NCBI GenBank assembly: GCA_905215145.1
Contig: CAJMOW010000022.1
Location: 1 to 12,894 of the forward strand
From: an uncultured bacterium
GTDB lineage: Bacteria > Bacillota_I > Bacilli_A > RF39 > UBA660
DNA: 12,894 bases
Reading direction: 5' to 3'
Shown here: positions 7,926 through 12,894 of the stretch, one piece after another
Numbering within the stretch: the stretch's first letter is position 1
Layout: the number at the start of each line of letters is the position of its first letter
Made by a program: the position numbers and the translations under genes
Notes under the pieces: model-generated
Databases searched by the model: none
Seen by the model: only the letters and a program-made list of their open reading frames with translations
Told to the model about the DNA's origin: nothing

Positions 7926-8694
7926 CTTTATTATTATAATTCACATACATTGAATTGTTTACATTGTTATCAAAACTAATATTATTTTGTGAGAAATTAT
8001 TGCCTTGAATATTTTGAGAAAATTTATTATTATTTTCTAATAATTGTTCATTATCATTAACTATGTTTTCATTAGCGTTATTTTTTACTTTATTATTTTT
8101 TAAACTAACCAATTTAGAATATATTATTATTAATGATATTATTATAGCATTTAACACAAACATTATAGAACTGGCTTGTACTAGCATTAGAAATATTGAG
8201 TTTGCATATAAAGAGCTTTGTGAAAAAAAGTCTAAATCATTACTTATAACTGTTTCAAGAATTATAAAGAAAAATAAGTAAGTCAAACAAAAACTGAATA
8301 AATTAATGATATTTATAGTAAGCACTTCTTTTTGACTTAAAAATTTTATTTTTGAATAAGTATTAAATATACTAAATATAGCATTTATATTAACAATAAT
8401 TAATATCAAAAAATATATTACTACGTTAGGAAAATAAACAATACTAAATATTAAATCTACTATCTTATCAAATAAATATAATAAAAATTTTCCATAATAT
8501 CCAAATAAAAGTATAATCAATGTTAAATATATAATGAATAAAATTTTTCTAACCTTTTTATCCTTTTTTATCATAAAAATTATCATCATAAAAAGTGATG
8601 CTGCAAAGAAAATAAACATTTCTAAATAAAAAGGTGTTGTAAATATTAAAACTAATATTGAGTATATATTTTGCAAAAAATTAGTTTCTTCCAT
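7906..8694 (-). CDS. Unrecognised polytopic membrane protein with Asn-rich tail, third gene of the sortase cassette
   Basis: The function is unknown to me. The frame is open to a GTG at 8703, but I place the start at the ATG at 8692-8694, because AGAAGGTG lies six bases upstream and overlaps that GTG. This gives 262 residues. About five or six strongly hydrophobic segments cover roughly residues 10-195, with small charged breaks such as KKDKKVRK near 44-51 and SKIKFLSQKE near 114-123. Residues 197-262 are hydrophilic, with about 25 Asn among 65 residues, and look disordered. No catalytic motif is visible. It starts 16 bp after the sortase stop, so co-transcription with the adhesin and sortase is likely and suggests a role in the same surface system. 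Confidence 0.82.
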   Translation of the reverse strand: MEETNFLQNIYSILVLIFTTPFYLEMFIFFAASLFMMIIFMIKKDKKVRKILFIIYLTLIILLFGYYGKFLLYLFDKIVDLIFSIVYFPNVVIYFLILIIVNINAIFSIFNTYSKIKFLSQKEVLTINIINLFSFCLTYLFFFIILETVISNDLDFFSQSSLYANSIFLMLVQASSIMFVLNAIIISLIIIYSKLVSLKNNKVKNNANENIVNDNEQLLENNNKFSQNIQGNNFSQNNISFDNNVNNSMYVNYNNKDTNQQN

Positions 8695-8710
8695 TTTAAA
8701 CACCTTCTAT

Positions 8711-9382
8711 TTATACTCTCTCAAAAATATATATTGTTTGAGTAGTTTTTGAATTTTTAGTACAAGTAATCAACGTTAATGTCGATTTCTCATTATTTCT
8801 ATATATTATTAAATTACCAGTTTTGGGTTGGGTATATGTATTAACAAGTTTGTACTTATATTCAACATTTTTATAATTTATATATGCAACATCACCAATG
8901 CTTAAATCGCTTAATTTTTTAAAATAAGATCTATATGAACTGCCATTATGAGCAGCTAAAATAACGTTGCCAAGATTTTCATCAGGATAATTAGATTGTT
9001 TAATTATCATAACATTTTTATTAACAGTATTATATTTTGATTTTTTGTCATAAAAACCTTTTTCTAAAGATATTTTAGGTATTCTTAAAGTTCCAATATA
9101 TTTTTCAGTAATTGTTTCTGTTTGTGTAGGTTTGGTTTGAATTGTATTAGAAGAATCAATTTGATCTTTTTGTTGTTCTTCTTTTTGTTCCTCTTGTTTC
9201 ACTTCTTCATCTGTTTCATAATTACCTATCATACTTATTTGTTCTTTTGATTCATTATCCACTATTTCAAGTGACATTTTTTGAAAAGCAATATTTTTTT
9301 TTTGATTTTTATATGGAATTAGTATCAATGTTAAACCAATAAAAGTTATAGATACAAGGAAAGCGATTCCTATTTTATTCAA
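8711..9382 (-). CDS. Sortase family transpeptidase, TTG start, lacking the usual catalytic Arg
   Basis: Sortases cut LPXTG-type signals between Thr and Gly and join the protein to the cell wall or another protein. This 223-residue protein has an N-terminal membrane helix (residues 4-23), a charged Glu/Gln/Lys linker (about 54-75), then the sortase beta-barrel from GTLRIPKISLEKGFYD (97-112). The catalytic His is H145 in ILAAHNGSSY; the nucleophile is C207 in LTLITCTKN. The Arg expected about nine residues after Cys is absent, and the strand reads TTQTIYIFERV with Q215/T216 there. The start is a TTG at 9380-9382, two bases after the adhesin TAA, with a weak AGAAGTG upstream; the next Met would remove the membrane anchor. 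The VPDTG adhesin upstream is the likely substrate. Confidence 0.9.
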   Translation of the reverse strand: MNKIGIAFLVSITFIGLTLILIPYKNQKKNIAFQKMSLEIVDNESKEQISMIGNYETDEEVKQEEQKEEQQKDQIDSSNTIQTKPTQTETITEKYIGTLRIPKISLEKGFYDKKSKYNTVNKNVMIIKQSNYPDENLGNVILAAHNGSSYRSYFKKLSDLSIGDVAYINYKNVEYKYKLVNTYTQPKTGNLIIYRNNEKSTLTLITCTKNSKTTQTIYIFERV

Positions 9383-9384
9383 TA

Positions 9385-11493
9385 TTACACACTTCTACGT
9401 TTTTTTATGTTGTTAACATATAATACTGTTCCAACAATACCTGCTGTTATTAATAATCCACCTATTACGTATATCATAGTTGATGTGAAACTTCCTGTAT
9501 CTGGAACATCAATTACTGTTAATGAATCATACATAACAATTTCTTGAGATTCTTTTTCTTCTACCTTAAATGTTACTGGTTTTGCTTTATCATAACCAGT
9601 AGGCGCTACTAATTCTTCCAAAGTGTAAGTTTCACCAACTACTAATTTTTCTATTGTATAAGCTTCTTTTGTAGTAGTCCAAGTGGCTATTACTTCACCT
9701 TTTGAATTTTTTAATTGTAATTTTGCACCTTCAAGTAATGTTTTTTTATCTTTTGAATCTTTCTTTGATACTATTATTTTTGTAGGTTGATTTTTCATTA
9801 TTACCTTATCTTCTACAAGTCCTTTTTCATTTATTTGAAACATAACTTTTTCAGTTGATTTAATATATCCTTCTGGAGCTATTGTTTCTTCTAAAACATA
9901 CATTCCTTTTGCTAGTCCAGTTATTACATGTGGCTTATCTGAAGATACCCATTTATCTATTTCTTTTCCAGCAGCAGTTTTTAAAACTAATGTTGCTCCT
10001 GGCAACTCTTTTCCGGTAGTAGCATCTTGTTTACTAATTTCAACTTGATTTTTTGTATTCTTAAAAGTAAAAGTTTGAACTGTTTCAACATTTTTAATTT
10101 CACAGCTTTGTTTTTTAGTATCTAATACATATCCAGATGGTGCTTCAATTTCTTCAATTGTACATTTACCTATTGCAACACCTGATAATGCATAAGCTTT
10201 GGTCGTAGTTGTCCATTCATATATTTTACCTTTTGAATCAGTTAATTTCATTTTAGCGCCTGCTATTGTGCTACCTTTTTCATCAGTTTTTAATACTTGT
10301 ATTTTAGTTTTCTTATTTACCATGGTTTCTGATTGCATTGTCCCATTACGAACAATTTTAATAGTTTTATTAGAAGCCTTTATAAATCCAACTGGGGCAG
10401 TTTCTTCTACTAATGTTAAATTTCCTTCAGGAATATCCCAAAATTCTTTTTCACCAGTTGTTGATGTCCAGCTTTCTATCAATGAACCATTATATAGTAG
10501 TTTCAATTTCGCACCAGAAACTCCATTACCTTTTTCATCTACTTTTTTGATTCTAAGAGCAGTTCTGGCAAGGCTCAAAGTAATCTCACTACTTGCAGTA
10601 GATGGAGTTACTGATGTTATAAATAAATTTTGACGTGAAGCATCATCACTTCCATACAAATATAATTTACTAATGTTCTTTTTTGCAGTTGCTTTAACTG
10701 TAATTTTTCCTGTCATGCCATTAATATTATCTTTTGGAATTTTTATAGTTGTTGTCTTTCCATTCACAGTTTTATTATAACTGCCAAATCCTATAACATT
10801 ATCATATTCAAAGCCCTCAAAAGTTCCGTTTGTTGTTGCAGTTACACTTGCAGAAAATAATTTATTAGTGCTGTCATATGTCATCATTTTACTTGAAGGG
10901 TTACTTAACAAACTTATTGTTGCTGAAGATGTATCAATAGTTTTTCCTGTATCATGATAACTTTTTGCTGCATAAGCAAAGCTTTTTATTGCATCATGTA
11001 TAGTTTTACTATCTCCAGAATAAGTTCCATTTTTAAACAATGCTTCAAGTGATCCAGATGAACTATCAGGTACACCATTAACTAAATCTTGATACCACCA
11101 TAATGCCATTTGCGTAATATAATAATCGGTTGCTTCAGTTCCTGTTGCACCAGAGAATGTTGCTGCATGATTAGTTTGATATCCATGTTCTGAAATATAA
11201 AAATATCCTACATCAGTTATATTTTCTGTTAAATGCAAATTTGTTGTACTTTGATACTCGAGCTTATTACTTTCAAAGCAATAAGCAGCATATCTAGCAG
11301 TACTATTATCATCATAAGTGACATTAACAAATTGATGTTGTACATACACATTTGGTATTAATGTTAATGCCCCATTGTATTCAGTTGAAACTGTAGAAAT
11401 ATTTTTTGCACTCACAGTTCCACACATAAAAAACATAAAACATAAAACTGGAAATAATAATATTTCCTTAAACTTCTTAACACTTTCTATCAT
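9385..11493 (-). CDS. Wall-anchored thioester-domain adhesin with four Cna_B/SpaA domains and VPDTG sorting signal
   Basis: This is a surface protein of 702 residues, probably for covalent host attachment. The frame is open to a GTG at 11502, but the ATG at 11491-11493 follows AGGGTGG by five bases and is preferred. A signal peptide (1-29) ends GTVSA. A thioester domain follows: C72 in RYAAYCFESN and Q128 in the TQxA-type motif YYITQMALWWY are the pair expected to form the bond. Residues 191-310 are a beta-rich region without a recognised fold. Four Cna_B/SpaA domains follow (about 312-395, 396-480, 482-570, 571-657), with likely isopeptide Lys/Glu/Asn sets K317/E363/N393, K402/E448/N479, K488/E536/N568 and K577/E627, the last having D656 instead of Asn. 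The end is VPDTG (663-667), a membrane helix and KKRRSV. No pilin motif was seen. Confidence 0.93.
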   Translation of the reverse strand: MIESVKKFKEILLFPVLCFMFFMCGTVSAKNISTVSTEYNGALTLIPNVYVQHQFVNVTYDDNSTARYAAYCFESNKLEYQSTTNLHLTENITDVGYFYISEHGYQTNHAATFSGATGTEATDYYITQMALWWYQDLVNGVPDSSSGSLEALFKNGTYSGDSKTIHDAIKSFAYAAKSYHDTGKTIDTSSATISLLSNPSSKMMTYDSTNKLFSASVTATTNGTFEGFEYDNVIGFGSYNKTVNGKTTTIKIPKDNINGMTGKITVKATAKKNISKLYLYGSDDASRQNLFITSVTPSTASSEITLSLARTALRIKKVDEKGNGVSGAKLKLLYNGSLIESWTSTTGEKEFWDIPEGNLTLVEETAPVGFIKASNKTIKIVRNGTMQSETMVNKKTKIQVLKTDEKGSTIAGAKMKLTDSKGKIYEWTTTTKAYALSGVAIGKCTIEEIEAPSGYVLDTKKQSCEIKNVETVQTFTFKNTKNQVEISKQDATTGKELPGATLVLKTAAGKEIDKWVSSDKPHVITGLAKGMYVLEETIAPEGYIKSTEKVMFQINEKGLVEDKVIMKNQPTKIIVSKKDSKDKKTLLEGAKLQLKNSKGEVIATWTTTKEAYTIEKLVVGETYTLEELVAPTGYDKAKPVTFKVEEKESQEIVMYDSLTVIDVPDTGSFTSTMIYVIGGLLITAGIVGTVLYVNNIKKRRSV

Positions 11494-11517
11494 ATCTACC
11501 ACCCTATTCTAAAAATA

Positions 11518-11546
11518 ATTATAATATACATTTTTCCCTATTTCAA
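11518..11546 (-). promoter_or_regulatory. Sigma-A promoter of the adhesin-sortase-membrane protein operon
   Basis: On the minus strand TTGAAA (11541-11546) and a perfect TATAAT (11518-11523) are separated by exactly 17 bases. Transcription would start near 11511, giving a very short leader before the ATG at 11493. The adhesin cassette therefore has a strong promoter of its own and does not depend on rpsF-ssb-rpsR read-through. I saw no operator or riboswitch in the rest of the spacer (11547-11636), which is plain AT-rich DNA. Confidence 0.75.
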
Positions 11547-11636
11547 CATTTTTAGCTTAAAAAAAACACAAATTGTAAATTTTTGTATATTTTTTATGTC
11601 ATATATATTATGAACTAAAAAACACATATTATAAAA

Positions 11637-11662
11637 AAAATAATCAAATTAATGATTATTTT
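11637..11662 (-). terminator. Intrinsic terminator of rpsF-ssb-rpsR
   Basis: A 10-bp inverted repeat (11637-11646 with 11653-11662, six-base loop) on the minus strand reads AAAATAATCA ... TGATTATTTT and runs directly into a tract of eight T (11633-11640 complement). The stem is almost all A-T, but the T tract is good. The rpsR stop codon (11656-11658) lies inside the stem. Confidence 0.75.
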
Positions 11663-11874
11663 ACAAATGGTAATAAAGCCATAAAACGTGCTTTTTTAAC
11701 TTCGCCAGCTATATGTCTTTGATGTTTAGCGCAAGCACCTGTCATACGTCTAGGTAAAATTTTACCTTTATCATTGCTTACATATTTTTTAACAACATCT
11801 ACATTTTTATAGTCAACATCTTTTCCAGCACACATTTGACATATTTTTTTCTTTTTTCTATAAAATTCAGCCAT
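11656..11874 (-). CDS. rpsR: 30S ribosomal protein S18 (bS18), probable zinc form
   Basis: S18 binds with S6 on the 30S platform. The 72-residue length is normal. Motifs are [39 protein letters not shown] and the C-terminal [12 protein letters not shown]12-x2-C15 near the N-terminus, with C48 and H51 in GACAKHQRH, would form a zinc site, as in the C+ version of S18. The ATG at 11872-11874 follows AGGAGG. It is 15 bp after ssb and ends the operon. Confidence 0.98.
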   Translation of the reverse strand: MAEFYRKKKKICQMCAGKDVDYKNVDVVKKYVSNDKGKILPRRMTGACAKHQRHIAGEVKKARFMALLPFVK

Positions 11875-11889
11875 TTTTATTTCCTCCTT

Positions 11890-12345
11890 TTAGTCTAAGA
11901 AGTTTTCATCAATAGAAACGCTGTCACCAAAATCAGCAAATGGATCATTATCAACATCTACATTTGGTGTTTCATTTTGATAATCATATGGAGTCATTTC
12001 AGACCCTTGTTCTCTATTTTGAGATTGAGATTTACTTTCCAAAAATTGAACAGAATCAGCAACTACATCCATTGTATATCTTTTGTTTCCATCTTTATCA
12101 TCATAACTTCCTGTTTGTAATCTTCCTTCAACAGAAACCAAACTACCTTTGTTTAAAAAATTACAAACATTTTCAGCTTGTTTTCTCCAAACAACAACAT
12201 TAATAAAGTCAGTTTCTCTTTGCCCTTGGGCGTTATTAAAAGTTCTATTTACTGCTACTGAAAAACGAGCAAATGGTAAATTTGATCCCGTATATCTTAA
12301 TTCAGGTTTTGCAGTTAATCTTCCAATCAACATTACACGATTCAT
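11890..12345 (-). CDS. ssb: Single-stranded DNA-binding protein with atypical C-terminal tip
   Basis: SSB coats single-stranded DNA in replication and repair and recruits partner proteins through its C-terminal tip. The 151-residue protein has the OB-fold at about 1-103: [44 protein letters not shown] (with W53), [18 protein letters not shown]. The linker 104-132 is hydrophilic. The tail then reads [20 protein letters not shown]: it is acidic but ends Phe-Leu-Asp instead of the usual acidic run closing in Pro-Phe. It lies between rpsF (15 bp gap) and rpsR, the classic Bacillota position. The ATG at 12343-12345 has AGAGGT upstream. Confidence 0.97.
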   Translation of the reverse strand: MNRVMLIGRLTAKPELRYTGSNLPFARFSVAVNRTFNNAQGQRETDFINVVVWRKQAENVCNFLNKGSLVSVEGRLQTGSYDDKDGNKRYTMDVVADSVQFLESKSQSQNREQGSEMTPYDYQNETPNVDVDNDPFADFGDSVSIDENFLD

Positions 12346-12360
12346 TTATTTACCTCTTTC

Positions 12361-12651
12361 TTATTTTTCAAGTTTAGTTATTAAATGACGAACAATGTCA
12401 TTGCTTATTAAAGCTAAACGGTCAAATTCCTTAATAGCTTTATCATCATTTGCTATACAAGTCATTACATAATAGTAACCACTTTTAAAGTCTTTGATTT
12501 CATAAGCTAATTCTCTTTGTCCCATTTCTTCAACTTTTATTTCACTTGCACCGTTATCCTTTAACACTTTTTCAAAAGAAGAAGCTACTTTTTTTATTTC
12601 ATCTTCTGATAATGTAGGACGAACGATAAACATGATTTCATAGTTTTTCAT
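12361..12651 (-). CDS. rpsF: 30S ribosomal protein S6 (bS6)
   Basis: S6 forms a heterodimer with S18 on the 30S platform. In several bacteria the S6:S18 pair also binds the rpsF leader to regulate the operon. The 96-residue length is usual for Bacillota. Motifs are MKNYEIMFIVRPTLSEDEI at the N-terminus, EEMGQRELAYEIKDFKSGYY in the middle, and EFDRLALISNDIVRHLITKLE at the end. The ATG at 12649-12651 follows AAGGAGG. It is the first gene of the rpsF-ssb-rpsR operon. Confidence 0.98.
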   Translation of the reverse strand: MKNYEIMFIVRPTLSEDEIKKVASSFEKVLKDNGASEIKVEEMGQRELAYEIKDFKSGYYYVMTCIANDDKAIKEFDRLALISNDIVRHLITKLEK

Positions 12652-12659
12652 TTTCTACA

Positions 12660-12697
12660 CCTCCTTATGGTCTCACTAGGCTCTTATGAGCAAGGAG
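12660..12697 (-). promoter_or_regulatory. rpsF leader structure that can hide the ribosome binding site
   Basis: On the minus-strand RNA, CUCCUU (12692-12697 complement) can pair with AAGGAG of the rpsF ribosome binding site (12661-12666 complement). Nested next to it is a hairpin GCUC-AUAA-GAGC (12680-12691 complement). Such sequestration fits the known control of rpsF by the S6:S18 complex, but I could not find the CCG feature described for that motif, so the assignment is tentative. Confidence 0.5.
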
Positions 12698-12717
12698 TAA
12701 ATTAATACTCGCAATTG

Positions 12718-12746
12718 ATTATATCAAATAGATTTAAATTTGTAAA
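12718..12746 (-). promoter_or_regulatory. Sigma-A promoter of rpsF-ssb-rpsR
   Basis: On the minus strand TTTACA (12741-12746) is followed after exactly 17 bases by TATAAT (12718-12723). The start would be near 12711, giving a leader of about 60 nt that contains the fold described at 12660-12697. Confidence 0.8.
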
Positions 12747-12763
12747 CCTTATTTAATGTTTAT

Positions 12764-12799
12764 TAAAAAAAAAAGAAAAAATGTATAAATATTATACAT
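12764..12799 (-). terminator. Intrinsic terminator of ychF
   Basis: An 8-bp inverted repeat, ATGTATAA (12781-12788) and TTATACAT (12792-12799) around a three-base loop, is followed on the minus strand by a long T-rich run (12764-12780 complement). The ychF stop codon (12792-12794) is part of the stem. The stem is short and AT-rich, but the T run is strong. Confidence 0.65.
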
Positions 12800-12894
12800 T
12801 AAATCTAAAAAAGCATATATCTCCATCTTGCATTATATAATCTTTGCCTTCAAGTCTAAGTTTTCCTGCTTCTTTTACAGCTTTATCATTTCCA
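12792..12894 (-). CDS. ychF: Ribosome-associated ATPase/GTPase YchF (Obg family), C-terminal end only
   Basis: Only the last 33 codons and the TAA stop are in the window. They read [20 protein letters not shown] followed by [12 protein letters not shown]. This is the TGS-domain end of YchF/OLA1, an Obg-family ATPase that associates with ribosomes; the GKDYI-QDGD-FRFNV pattern is highly characteristic. Its position just before rpsF-ssb-rpsR matches Bacillota such as Bacillus subtilis. The 5' part lies beyond the window edge. Confidence 0.92.
   Translation of the reverse strand, partial: GNDKAVKEAGKLRLEGKDYIMQDGDICFFRFNV

Noticed and set aside
10199..10633. Plus-strand open frame of 144 codons opposite the adhesin
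   Set aside because: It lies wholly antisense to the Cna_B-domain coding region, has no ribosome binding site of note, and its translation has no domain sense; the minus-strand protein is clearly real.
9385..11493. Adhesin as a polymerising pilin
   Set aside because: There is no VYPK-type pilin lysine motif and only one wall-anchored gene with one sortase, so a monomeric wall-linked adhesin is more likely.
11890..11949. Frameshift at the 3' end of ssb
   Set aside because: Other frames across the tail do not give an acidic run ending in Pro-Phe, and the stop-to-rpsR spacing is normal.
12652..12711. T-box or metabolite riboswitch upstream of rpsF
   Set aside because: The leader is only about 60 nt, with no T-box sequence and no antiterminator/terminator pair; ribosome binding site pairing is the simpler reading.
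1..12894. CRISPR array, insertion sequence or prophage remains
   Set aside because: No spaced direct repeats, transposase frames, terminal inverted repeats or phage genes were seen on either strand.

Overview
The window comes from a low-GC Gram-positive bacterium (Bacillota). It carries the Bacillota order ychF-rpsF-ssb-rpsR, a full S10-spc ribosomal protein operon, and a sortase with an LPXTG-type surface protein. TGG encodes tryptophan and TGA is used as a stop, so this is genetic code 11 and not a Mycoplasma-type code. The very AT-rich intergenic DNA, lysine- and asparagine-rich proteins and a gut-type adhesin suggest a host-associated, probably uncultured Bacilli/Erysipelotrichia/RF39-like or clostridial lineage. 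That placement is inference.

Right end, minus strand (about 12894-11637): the 3' end of ychF, its terminator, then a sigma-A promoter and the rpsF-ssb-rpsR operon. The rpsF leader can fold so that the ribosome binding site is paired, and a terminator follows rpsR.

Middle, minus strand (about 11546-7899): a three-gene cassette with its own good promoter. It encodes a 702-residue wall-anchored adhesin (signal peptide, Cys-Gln thioester domain, four Cna_B/SpaA domains, VPDTG sorting signal), a sortase that keeps His and Cys but lacks the usual Arg, and an unrecognised polytopic membrane protein with an asparagine-rich tail. It converges on the only plus-strand gene (7573-7896), an unrecognised 107-residue protein with a hydrophobic N-terminal half and a short C-terminal coiled coil. 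One palindrome between the two can terminate both.

Left part, minus strand (7480 to 1): a consensus promoter and a structured leader of about 127 nt, then rpsJ-rplC-rplD-rplW-rplB-rpsS-rplV-rpsC-rplP-rpmC-rpsQ-rplN-rplX-rplE-rpsZ-rpsH-rplF. The last gene is cut by the window edge. Order is canonical, gaps are 10-26 bp or short overlaps, and no internal promoter or terminator was seen, so it looks like one transcript.

The most interesting material is the adhesin/sortase/membrane-protein cassette wedged between two ribosomal protein operons, plus the small plus-strand gene beside it. Smaller oddities are an SSB without the usual Pro-Phe tip, an L3 with an acidic C-terminal extension, and three terminators whose hairpins contain a stop codon. 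No gene-free stretch exceeds 300 bases; the longest is 7319-7572, which holds the S10 leader and promoters.
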